DNA of 64,000 nucleotides from assembly GCA_028671895.1 (NCBI GenBank), contig JAPMAC010000209.1, positions 20,730,501-20,794,500 on the forward strand, in the 5' to 3' direction. The notes beneath the pieces are model-generated. The model ran no database searches. It had not been told where the DNA came from and saw only the letters and a list, made by a program, of their open reading frames with translations. A program made the translations under genes and the position numbers. Shown in pieces: positions 52,361 to 61,690 of this stretch. How positions within the stretch are numbered: the first letter of the stretch is position 1; each line of letters opens with the position of its first letter. This stretch comes from Oenanthe sinensis (taxonomy: Eukaryota > Streptophyta > Magnoliopsida > Apiales > Apiaceae).

Positions 52361-55300
52361 ATGGCAAACCCAAATTTCACAATTCCCAAGACCAACTTTG
52401 TTAATCTCTCTGCTGATCGAGCAACTGGTAGATTTATTCACTATCAGTTCTGGATTGAATCCCTCAACAACACATCAATCATAAGTCACGCGTTAACCGC
52501 CTCTCCCATCCTGAATGTCGAAGCCCTTCAAGCTGCTTACTCTACACTAGAGATTCAGGGTGGAAAAGCCAATCCAACAGGACTATCCTTTACTATTGGT
52601 GGTGTCAAATATGAAGTCAGTCTGCGGAAGTTCAATGAGTTACTCGGGCTTCCTACAGAAGATTATGCTCCGGAACCCACTATGGAGGATATGTTGCAAT
52701 TATTCACGGAGATAGGTTGTCGCCCTCCCACGGGTCCTATCAAGGTAACAAAGGTTAACACCGGTATGCTACCAGCTGAGTGGGATTATGTAGTTCAGGC
52801 CATTCAGCGCTGCATGTTCCCAAAGGACAAAGACTACAGGCCAATGAACAACAGCTGCCGGGTAATACTATATGGAGTGGCAAACAACAGGAGAGTGAAT
52901 GTGGGCAAACATCTGTTGATACAGTTACATGAGAGATGGGCATTGGAGAAAAATGCCTCAAGGAATCCAGAAGATGGTCCAGTCAAATGCTGGATGCCAA
53001 GATTTCTTCAGATGGTTCTGGATGACGTCCTTTCAGAGGAACACAGAAGAATATTTCAAGGCTCTGAAAGGATGGCATGTTTTGATATGACTCTAAAGAG
53101 TATCTCCACCATGGAAACCCAGCAAAAGTCAAGACTTTTTGAGTTGCGCCTGACTCCGTACTTCCAGGATCTGCAAGATGAGTATGCTAGGAGGCATGCT
53201 TCTCAGTTTACTGCAGTAGAAGCTGAGAGTAGCGGTAACGAAGATGAAGGTGGAGATCCAGTGCCTAGAAATTTGGAACAAGCAAGAATGGATGTTGATA
53301 TGGCCGAGGCAAATGTTGCAGAAGCTGGAGCTGACAAGGATGACGATCTTCTTAGTCAGGTACCTATTCTTGCTAATCTTGATCAATCATCAATTCAACC
53401 TGTTTTCTACAGCCGTGGGCCTGAAAACCCCCAGGCTCTATCCCAGGCTGCAAGCCCTTCTGTTCATAAACGTTCAGCCAGCCCTAAAACTGGTGATAAA
53501 AGGAAGGCAAGCTCATCTGAGTCGAGTGAATCGAGTGGAGGGAGTGTAGGAGTTGAGAGAGTAGTCACTTCAGCAGCTCTGCCACCTTCAAAGAAGCAAA
53601 ATGTGGATTCAAACCCAGTGGCAACTGCACAACCTGTTAAGGCTAGTTCACCTCTCACAGCCACCACACCTCACGCTGGTGGCTCTCCTCTCCAAATCAT
53701 TTCAACACATTCGCACTCGCCTAGGCATGTTGGTGAGAGTCAAGAAGGGGGTCCAACTCAACAGCCAATAGGAGCTGGCCCTACCTTCCCTGAGTTGTCC
53801 GCTCAGGGCTCTTTGAGCAATTTCTCGGAAGGGGAATGGCAAACTGAGACTAGCACTTCTGATACTAGTATCTCAGGCAGTTTTAATGAGGAAGAGTCTG
53901 TCGAATCCAGTACGGATGACGCTTCCTCATCTAAATCAGAAAACAAGTTGCTTGCAGAGCAACGACATCTGGTGACTGGTGGGTCTACGCCTCCAGAACA
54001 GCCCAGCGAACCAGAAAAGGTTCTAAGTGAACAAGGGGATGACATGGTCATAACGTCATCTCCCGTCGTAGACACATCGCTTAAAGGTTCAGTCTCACTG
54101 ACCGATATCGCCGACCAACTCACCGCTAGTCCCCAGCGATTAGTGGATGAGGCTCTAGTACTGTTAGGCTCTAAACACGAGGGAGAGACAGGGAGAGTAG
54201 ATCCCTTCTTTTTAGGGATCTTGAGTGAAACAGAACCCGGCGAGAGTAAACAGTCTAACCCAAGCCAAACACCGTCCCCCAAATTGCAGGATTTAGTGAA
54301 GAAAGTGGAGGCTTTGGAGGCTGGAGTTGCTGGTGTCACTGCTGCTGTCTCTTCTCACTCTGGAAGATTGGAGGTTGGAGCTCAGTTCATGGAGAACCTC
54401 ATTGCCGTCCAACATCAAATGATTGACAAGATAAACAATCTCGGATTGGCACAGGTGGAGGTTGGAAGATCAGTAGATGATGTCACTTATGGCATGTCTC
54501 AAGTTTGGACGAAGCTCAATGAACTACTTGATGCTGTCTTTGGCCGTAACAGGGCTGGACATGGTCCTTCAACCGGTGGTGGTGGTGACGATAATAATGA
54601 TGATGATGCTCCTGATGAGGATAACACACCTAAGGGGGAGAAGGAGGATCAGGGTCTGAAAAAGCTGACTAGTAAGGGTCCGGTGATCGAGTCCTCAAAC
54701 AAATCTGGTGAAAAGGTGGAGGAGGCTCAACCGGCTCTTAAGGACAAAGGCAAGCAGAAGATGGTAGTTGAAGAAGAAGCTAAGAAAGAAACACCTCTTG
54801 TTGATGCGTTTATGGGAGACTTTATTGAAGATTCTGATGATGACGAGATGGATGTAGAAGCCTTAGTGGCAAGGAGGTCAAGACTCGAGCAACGGGCAAG
54901 AGAATGGGAACAAGAAAGAGGTCTAAATCCTGGCGGATCTGGCGCAGGAGTTGCAGGTGATGCAGGAGACCACTCGGTTGCTGACGAGCATGTTCCAGAA
55001 GAAGAAGTTGATGAAGCGGAGATGCAAGGAGAGATTTTCAGGGAAGCCAGAGAAAGAGTAAATGAAGAAGTTCTACAAAGGATAGTTGAAAAAGAACTAA
55101 TGGCAAAGGAGAAGAGAGCGGCTCAGAAAACTCAGCATGAGTTTGAAATGAAAAAGATCAATGATCCTAAGGTCCAGGCTGACATAAGGAGGGAAGGTCC
55201 CGAGTGGGACAAGGCTAGAGAAGCCTTAGCTGGACCAAGAGCCTATGCTCATGACTCAGGAAGATTGAGCTTTCTTCTTCATAAGCTAGAAAATCTAAAC

Positions 55301-56500
55301 CCTGGGCTGCTGAATTATCTAAATTGCATAAGACAGGGATGCACCTCCGTACAAGTCATATTCAAGGAGAAGGCATGGAATCTGATGATCACTTGGACAC
55401 CCATAACAAAAATCGGGCCGTGTATGGTCGATGAAGCTTTCTTTCATGAAAGGGGTGCAAGTGAACTGGTAGAATTCGCTCACAAGGTAGACACCTCTGT
55501 CAAGACTGGAGTGCTGTTTAAGGAGAAATTGTTGAAGATGGCTGAAGACAGAGGGGTTGACATTATTCTAAATCCCTATCAGATCAGATATGTCCATGAC
55601 AAGGTCTTGAGGATCGTAAATCTGCATGACTCGAAACTAACTCCGAGCGGAAATGTGCTGAAGGCAGTTGCAAAGCTAGTCCTCTCTAAGGGTTTTCTAA
55701 CAAAGGAAAAGAAGCTGGTGGCTAAGGACTTGGAGAAGCTGATAAGAAGGCAAGACGCTAGATACAAGTTGCCTGAAGCTACACTACCAGTGGTTAAGAA
55801 GGAACCTGAAGACTATGCATTCGAGCTGCAAAACGAGGCAATAAGAGAGCATGTGCAAAGATACGGAGATCCAAGGATAGACATTCCAGAAGAAGGGGAA
55901 ATAAGGAAGGAAGCTGGTGCAGTGGCTGGTGCAAATGTCAAGTTTGTCAAGAGCAAAGCTGAGAATGAGAATGATCTGCTGATCTATACAGACAAGCATA
56001 AGGTGGAAACCATCATTGAAATCAAGTACGACATCTTTGCAGAACACAGTCATGAAACACTGTGTATTATAAGAGAATTGATTGAGGAGATGGATGATAT
56101 TGACGAGTTTGATCAGGATTATCTGAGGGTCACGTTTGATAACTTCTGTAAGAGAAGACAACAGCTTGATATTCAGAGGCTACAGCAATGCACCACCGCT
56201 ATTGTCATTGGATACCCTAAGCAGCTGGTTATAAGGAAGAAAGGGGAAAAGGGGTACCCTGACAAAGTCACAAAGCTGAGGTTTGAAGACATTCCCACGA
56301 AGCTTACCACTCGCAGCATGGTTGAAAGGTGGTTGAGGTTGTTTCGAAATTACAAGATCAGAAATCATGTGGAAGCAGAAGGACTTAATCTTCTCAAGAA
56401 AAGAATGGATGAAGTCTGCAACCCTGAGTTCATGAAGAAAGAAAAAGCAGCCAAGAAGAAAGCTCGTGAGGAAGAGGAGCGCAAGAAATCAAAGTTTTAA
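52361..56500 (+). CDS. Element F ORF3, 1379 aa, unknown function
   Basis: This intact ORF begins at ATG 52361 (MANPNFTIPKTNFVNLSADR), in the position where Sireviruses can carry an env-like gene. The longer open frame starts at a TTG and is not used. The N-terminal about 280 residues look folded (IHYQFWIESLNNTSIISHAL, LSFTIGGVKYEVSLRKFNEL, GVANNRRVNVGKHLLIQLHE). A low-complexity Ser/Thr/Pro-rich region follows (about 310-610), then a coiled-coil-like stretch (about 650-735), Asp/Glu-rich segments (DDNNDDDAPDEDN, DSDDDEMDVEAL) and a mostly helical charged C-terminal third. No signal peptide or clear transmembrane helix is visible, so calling it an envelope protein would be unjustified. The basic tail KKEKAAKKKAREEEERKK could be a nuclear localisation signal. 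Confidence 0.85.
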   Translation: MANPNFTIPKTNFVNLSADRATGRFIHYQFWIESLNNTSIISHALTASPILNVEALQAAYSTLEIQGGKANPTGLSFTIGGVKYEVSLRKFNELLGLPTEDYAPEPTMEDMLQLFTEIGCRPPTGPIKVTKVNTGMLPAEWDYVVQAIQRCMFPKDKDYRPMNNSCRVILYGVANNRRVNVGKHLLIQLHERWALEKNASRNPEDGPVKCWMPRFLQMVLDDVLSEEHRRIFQGSERMACFDMTLKSISTMETQQKSRLFELRLTPYFQDLQDEYARRHASQFTAVEAESSGNEDEGGDPVPRNLEQARMDVDMAEANVAEAGADKDDDLLSQVPILANLDQSSIQPVFYSRGPENPQALSQAASPSVHKRSASPKTGDKRKASSSESSESSGGSVGVERVVTSAALPPSKKQNVDSNPVATAQPVKASSPLTATTPHAGGSPLQIISTHSHSPRHVGESQEGGPTQQPIGAGPTFPELSAQGSLSNFSEGEWQTETSTSDTSISGSFNEEESVESSTDDASSSKSENKLLAEQRHLVTGGSTPPEQPSEPEKVLSEQGDDMVITSSPVVDTSLKGSVSLTDIADQLTASPQRLVDEALVLLGSKHEGETGRVDPFFLGILSETEPGESKQSNPSQTPSPKLQDLVKKVEALEAGVAGVTAAVSSHSGRLEVGAQFMENLIAVQHQMIDKINNLGLAQVEVGRSVDDVTYGMSQVWTKLNELLDAVFGRNRAGHGPSTGGGGDDNNDDDAPDEDNTPKGEKEDQGLKKLTSKGPVIESSNKSGEKVEEAQPALKDKGKQKMVVEEEAKKETPLVDAFMGDFIEDSDDDEMDVEALVARRSRLEQRAREWEQERGLNPGGSGAGVAGDAGDHSVADEHVPEEEVDEAEMQGEIFREARERVNEEVLQRIVEKELMAKEKRAAQKTQHEFEMKKINDPKVQADIRREGPEWDKAREALAGPRAYAHDSGRLSFLLHKLENLNPGLLNYLNCIRQGCTSVQVIFKEKAWNLMITWTPITKIGPCMVDEAFFHERGASELVEFAHKVDTSVKTGVLFKEKLLKMAEDRGVDIILNPYQIRYVHDKVLRIVNLHDSKLTPSGNVLKAVAKLVLSKGFLTKEKKLVAKDLEKLIRRQDARYKLPEATLPVVKKEPEDYAFELQNEAIREHVQRYGDPRIDIPEEGEIRKEAGAVAGANVKFVKSKAENENDLLIYTDKHKVETIIEIKYDIFAEHSHETLCIIRELIEEMDDIDEFDQDYLRVTFDNFCKRRQQLDIQRLQQCTTAIVIGYPKQLVIRKKGEKGYPDKVTKLRFEDIPTKLTTRSMVERWLRLFRNYKIRNHVEAEGLNLLKKRMDEVCNPEFMKKEKAAKKKAREEEERKKSKF

Positions 56501-56949
56501 TGTATTATGCTTGTAATGTTTCTTTGCATTGTAATTTGTTTTCTTGTTTTCCAGCATTGTAAAAATATTATCTGTTTTCTTGTGTAGTGTAAGGTACAAG
56601 TTAGTTAGCTAAGTGTCTTGAAACTGGTTTATATTAGGCATCAATTATTTCGCGAAGTTCGGCGGTGGTAATACTGCTAAAAGGACTTCAGAAGGATAAT
56701 TGAAGATTGAGTGGACCGTGCTCTTAAAGTACTTAGAGAAAATCTCTAGAAGAGCATGAAGCCATTTAATCGAGCCAACAAGTGTCCAATTTTGGCACTT
56801 GAAGTATCAGTAATAGACATGAAGTTAATTAATCAAGCCAAGCATTATGTAAGTTGACATGATTCTTTATGAATGTTATTTTATCTTTTTCAGTCCCTGT
56901 TTAGTTGAGTTATCCTCATTGTGAATTTGGTTGTCATTGTTAGACAATC
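56501..56949 (+). other. Element F ORF3 3' untranslated region
   Basis: No gene. It includes a short T-rich stretch (TTTTCTTGTTTTCC) after the ORF3 stop and ends at the polypurine tract. Confidence 0.6.
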
Positions 56950-56963
56950 AAATAGGGGGAGAT
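56950..56963 (+). promoter_or_regulatory. Element F polypurine tract
   Basis: AAATAGGGGGAGAT directly precedes the TGAAAGG start of the 3' LTR. Confidence 0.92.
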
Positions 56964-58260
56964 TGAAAGGCATAGGTGTACTAACTTGTAACACTTAATT
57001 ATTTTGTAACTCAACTAAGTAAAAGATAAAACAACAGCAAAACAAGAGAAACTGAAGAAGCACATGGAATCAATCAACTGAAGAAATGGTAATGATACTT
57101 GGTAACTACAAGTAACTAATTTGGTTAATCAAGGATGCATAAGTGAGAAGAAGTTCAATCTGAGTATTGCTCATGCCCTAACTTATCTAATGGAGAATCA
57201 AATTAATGTCAAGGAAGTATCAAGAAGGCCAAAGTGATTTCATGTAATGTATATCAACATCTGGATAATGTAAAGGTTAATCAACAAATGAGAACTGACA
57301 TTCAGAAGCAAGAACCCCTACAAGACTAGTCACTTATGAACCAGACCATTGCATCAAGTGTCAGGACATTGGAGGCAAGTTCATGTCAGTAATAGAAGAT
57401 CTCATTTGAATTGAGTGAGGAAAAGAAATTGAAGAAGCTAAGGAAACTTGCTCATAAAGGTTAATTCTCAATTAGTCACTAAAGAAGGTCAACATTGGAT
57501 GTGTGCATATTTGCTAAGGCAAATGTCGATCCACAGCAGATCGAGATGCGGATCGAGATTTACAAGTGAAGTAAAACACGGCAAAGGCAAATCTCGATCC
57601 AGGCGATAGATCAAGATCGAGATCTTCACAGATCAAGATCGAGATCTTCACAGATCGAGATCGAGATCTTCACAGATCGAGATCGAGATCTTCACAGATC
57701 GAGATCGAGATCTTCACAGATCGAGATCGAGATCTTCACAGATCGAGATCGAGATTCTCCCAGATCGAGATCGAGATGGGTCCAGGCGAAGATCGAGATG
57801 CGGGTAGACATGTAACATTTAATGTTCAAGGGACAAGTGGCTTATTGTGAACGGTTGATCCAGAGTTGTTGTTAAAGTACTTTTTGTTGTCGAAATCCCG
57901 ATTGGGCCACGTACACAAAAAGGACAAGATCAAGACTACATGACATTATAAAAGCAGCACTTTATTTTTTAGTAAAAAAAAAGTATCTCTGTATTTTCAA
58001 CGATAATTTTTTTAAGAGAGAGCATTTACTGTAAAACAAAAAGTGAGAGAGAGGATCAGTTGAATCTAGCTTTAATTGCTGTATTTATTGTTCAACTGAT
58101 CATGATGCTTTTATGAATGTTGTAGCAAATCCATCAATGAATATAATGATATATTCTTGAAATTCTGTGTCATCATTTATTACTTGCACATTGTTTATTC
58201 TCTTATTTTTGATCAGTTGTATTCACCCCCCCCCCCCTCTACAACACTTTGGACCTAACA
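56964..58260 (+). repeat. Element F 3' LTR (1297 bp)
   Basis: It matches the 5' LTR but is 47 bp longer. Two additional 22-bp AGATCGAGATCGAGATCTTC-type units account for 44 bp and three extra C in the terminal C-run (12 instead of 9) for 3 bp. So the length difference is fully explained. One repeat unit in the 5' LTR reads CTTCAT where this one has CTTCAC. Confidence 0.95.
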
Positions 58261-58717
58261 ATTGGTATCAGAGCTCCTGTTAAACACATCTAACAGAGAT
58301 CCTACTGTGTTGTTTGAGTTGGTTCTTGAAAATCTCAGATCTAATTTCTTTTTTCTTGAAGTTTGTGCCGAAAGTGTTTATTTGTTTCTTCTTGAAAAAG
58401 TCGTAGATCTAAAAAGTTCTGAGTCATGGTGTAAGGAATATTTGTACAAAATTCAAAAATACTGTACTTTAAAGCTTTGTGGATTTTCTTGTGGTCAAAA
58501 CTGGAATCAACTTATTGGCTAAACAAAAAGGACAATTTCGAACTTCTGTCAACTAGAAAGTGGACACCTTTTTGTTTGGACTTGAAAAATTGTGGACCCT
58601 GCTACTGTTCCTGTGATTAAAACTAACTTGCTTGAATCTTAAGTGCAAATCCGTTGGATATTAAGTGTTGGATATTTAAAGTGAGATAATTAATTTTTCA
58701 AGTAAATACAATTTATT
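58261..58717 (+). repeat. Duplicate F leader downstream of the 3' LTR
   Basis: This is a 457-bp copy of 44909-45365, with the primer site TGGTATCAGAGC again at the start and the same length. It ends in the middle of the leader (AATTTATT) and is joined directly to LTR end sequence. Confidence 0.93.
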
Positions 58718-58766
58718 CAGTTGTATTCACCCCCCCCCCCCCCTCTACAACACTTTGGACCTAACA
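58718..58766 (+). repeat. 49-bp LTR tail closing element F
   Basis: CAGTTGTATTCACC through CTAACA repeats the last part of the F LTR, with a C-run of about 14. The CATGT target duplication follows directly. Confidence 0.92.
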
Positions 58767-59110
58767 CATGTCCCCAAAATGACTTGGGTAATTCTGAATA
58801 ATTCATCATCGATCTAACACTCTCCAAAAGAGTTTGATTCCTTCTCTCCGCTACACCATTCGGTTGGGGTGTGCCAGGTGCAGTCAACTGAGACATGATT
58901 CCATTCTTTGATAAGTAATCCCTAAATTCTCCAAGCAATTATTCGCCACCATGATTAGATTGTAGTGACTTAATACATTTTCCATATCGCTTTTCCATTA
59001 TAGTTTTGTACTCCTTGAACTTGTCAAAGCACTCTGATTTATGGCGCAACATATAAATATATCCATATCTAGAATAATCGTCAATAAAAGTGACAAAATA
59101 TTAATAACCA
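58767..59110 (-). pseudogene. Element E integrase core, continuing beyond F
   Basis: Minus-strand copia integrase: DDYSRYGYIYMLRHKSECFD, KFKEYKTIMEKRYGKCIKSL, NHGGE then a stop, GEFRDYLSKNGIMSQLTAPG, TPQPNGVAERRNQTLLESV (catalytic Glu) and SELPKSFWGH. It joins in frame to ALETIAY at 43653 once F is removed. The right edge at 59110 is where another LTR begins. Confidence 0.9.
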
Positions 59111-60564
59111 TGAAAGGGGAGATAGGAGTGAAGGGAAGTAACTCACTGCACTTTCATGTGTACTAGGAATGCTAAATGTAATCTCTATGTAATGGTTGAT
59201 GATAACTCAACAATAGAACAGGACATGTAATAATATGCAGGTGCACAGAAATCTTGGATCACAGAGTTCAGTTAAGACAAAGTATCAAAGGATCATCTAC
59301 AAACTTGAAGCCCACTGGAAGAAGTTCATTAACATGTTCAGGCCTCAGTGGAGAATAAAAGATGTTAACATCTATTCAAGGATGTGGAAGCTACAGAAGA
59401 TTGTCTTAGTCTATGACGATTTTAGTGCATTACAATCGAAGCAACAAGTAAGGTTTACAAAGAAGAATGTGGAATCATGTTCGGAATCAAGAGGCCCTAT
59501 CAAGACTAGTCACTTATGAACCAGACCGTTGCATCAAGTGTCAGGACATTGGAGGCAAGCTCTCGTCGGTTAATATGATTTTAATCATTCTAAAGTTGTT
59601 GGTTTTCTTGAGTCATGTGGAGGATCAACAAAGGTGGTAAATCAGTGTTGGAGAAATGCCAGCCTAATGGATAAGGGACAGACGGCACAACCTGATTGGA
59701 TCTTACTAAAGCTTCACAGATTAGAAGGCCAAATACTTGGACGTGGTGGAGTCACGTATACGGGGCCAAGTATTTGGATAAGGAAGTCTACACAAATTGA
59801 AGAGTGGAATGGAAATATTTAATTTAATTAAATAAAGTATTTATTTAATTATTTATATATTTTATAAATAAAGATACTCTTTATTTATATTATATATATT
59901 TATTTAAATATTACTTTTACATTAAATATTTCAAAAGGCATGCTTGGCACATGACTTTGAAGATATGATTTGAGTGGACAAAAGTAAAAGGTGGAAAAAC
60001 AAAAAGTAACACCTTTTTCAATATATAAAGAAGAAACCCAAGTCATCATCTTCAGTAAGAATTCGGATGAAAAAGAAATGGGGAGAGAGAGAGAAAATTA
60101 TTTTCTCTCTCCCCCATGGCCGAACTCATACTTTAATATTATGGGGCCATGAATTTCTTTGTCATACCACTCATCTATCTTCTATTGTAAACATTGATAA
60201 ATCTTGTTTAGAAGATAGGTTTGATTTTTGTCTCCTAGATCTAGAATTTGTAATATTTTTAGAGGAGCCAAAAATCATTTCTTTGTTGTGTTCTTGAGCT
60301 TTTGTTCTTGAACTTGTTGTAGCATCTACCCCACTTCAATGAATATAAAGTTATATTCTTGGATCTTGTTGTGTTGTGTGTTTTGGATGATTTACCGTTC
60401 ATTATCTTGGTTATTTTAATGGTGTTCTTGAGGTTGAAGAAGATGATGAACAGTACCTGGGTTTGAACCAAAGTAATTTTTATGTTGTCCCAAAAATAAA
60501 TAAAAGTCAGATTTTTAATTGGGAATCGTATTCACCCCCCCTCTACGATCTCCAGGACCTAACA
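59111..60564 (+). mobile_element. Element G 5' LTR (1454 bp)
   Basis: It starts TGAAAGGGGAGATAGG and ends GGACCTAACA. It is related to the F LTR: AGACTAGTCACTTATGAACC and the following 45 bp at 59505-59565 match F 44018-44080, and both end with a C-run followed by CTCTAC. TATA-like ATATATAAAG lies at 60021-60030. It lies exactly where element E pol is interrupted, so G inserted into E. The other end is outside the window. The preceding five bases are AACCA, which should recur after G. Confidence 0.85.
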
Positions 60565-60566
60565 AT

Positions 60567-60578
60567 TGGTATTAGAGC
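60567..60578 (+). promoter_or_regulatory. Element G primer binding site
   Basis: TGGTATTAGAGC differs from TGGTATCAGAGC by a single C-to-T change and lies two bases after the LTR end. Confidence 0.88.
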
Positions 60579-60759
60579 TACTCGATTGACATACAAATCG
60601 ATTGGATCTATTTTTATTTTTGAGATTAAAGAGGGTACGAGAATAATAAAAAAAAATTATTATTTATTTTGGTTAACTGGACATCCAGAAAGGAAGCAGT
60701 AGGTGTTGTGTTAATTGTTGAAGCCCAGGATTTCTCTAAGTACTTACAAGGGAACCTAT

Positions 60760-61270
60760 GTAGAAATTCCTATCTAGAAATTCTAGATAAGTTTCTACTT
60801 GAAGTTCGAGATAGAACCTAAGTAGAAATTCCTATGTAGAATTTCTACTTAAAGTTCGAGATAGAACCTAAGTAGAAATTCTGGAGGTGAAAATATTTTC
60901 TAAGTAAGAATTTCTACTTGAAGTTCGAGATAGAACCTAAGTAGAAATTCCTATGTAGAATTTCTACTTAAAGTTCGAGATAGAACCTAAGTAGAAATTC
61001 TGGAGGTGAAAATATTTTCTAAGTAAGAATTTCTACTTGAAGTTCGAGATAGAACCTAAGTAGAAATTCCTATGTAGAATTTCTACTTAAAGTTCGAGAT
61101 AGAGCCTAAGTAGAAATTCTGGAGGTGAAAATATTTTCTAAGTAAGAATTTCGACTTGATGTTCTGGATAGGACCCAAGTAGAAATTCTATGTAGAAATT
61201 CGACTTGATGTTCTAGATAGGACCCAAGTAGAAATTCTATGTAGAAATTCGACTTGATGTTCGAGATAGG
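60760..61270 (+). repeat. 119-bp tandem array in G leader
   Basis: Three near-identical units, with GGAGGTGAAAATATTTTCTA at 60883, 61002 and 61121 giving a period of 119 bp. Each unit contains two AAGTTCGAGATAGAACCTAA half-repeats and several GTAGAAATTC words. Shorter derivative units of about 47-60 bp follow. Confidence 0.93.
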
Positions 61271-61690
61271 ACCCAAGTAGAAATTCTGGAGTTAGAAATA
61301 TTTTCTAAGTCAGAAGTTCTACTTAATGTTCTACATAGAGCCTAAGTAGAACATTTCTATGTAGAAATTCTACTTAATGTTCTAGATAGAACCTAAGTAG
61401 AAATTCTGGAGTTAGAAATATTTTCTAAGTCAGAAGTTCTACTTAATGTTCTACATAGAGCCTAAGTAGAACATTTCTATGTAGAAATTCTACTTAATGT
61501 TCTAGATAGAACCTAAGTAGAAATTCTGGAGTTAGAAATATTTTCTAAGTCAGAAGTTCTACTTAATGTTCTACATAGAGCCTAAGTAGAACATTTCTAT
61601 GTAGAAATTCTACTTAATGTTCTAGATAGAACCTAAGTAGAAATTCTGGAGTTAGAAATATTTTCTAAGTTAGAACATTCCTATGTAGAA
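61271..61690 (+). repeat. 120-bp tandem array in G leader
   Basis: Related units have GGAGTTAGAAATATTTTCTA at 61288, 61408, 61528 and 61648, period 120 bp, nearly identical. They share the AAGTAGAAATTCTACTT theme with the 119-bp array and could fold into hairpins. Confidence 0.93.

Larger units (their letters stand above)
43659..58766 (+). mobile_element. Element F: young Sirevirus-like copia element, 15.1 kb
   Basis: Order: 5' LTR, tRNA-Met primer site, leader, gag, pol (protease, integrase, RT, RNase H), 48-bp repeat array, ORF3, polypurine tract, 3' LTR, then an unusual extra leader copy and LTR tail. CATGT duplications bound it. The gag-pol order with protease-integrase before RT is copia. 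Long gag, 1.2-1.3-kb LTRs and an extra ORF after pol fit the Sirevirus lineage. All three ORFs are intact and the LTRs differ in length only by repeat-unit and C-run changes, so this is a recent and potentially autonomous insertion into the integrase of element E. Confidence 0.93.

Noticed and set aside
52361..56500. Calling ORF3 an envelope protein
   Set aside because: No signal peptide, transmembrane helix or fusion-like segment can be seen. Position after pol alone is not enough.
60760..61690. CRISPR-like or satellite array
   Set aside because: Units are long, contiguous and without unique spacers, and lie in a retrotransposon leader.
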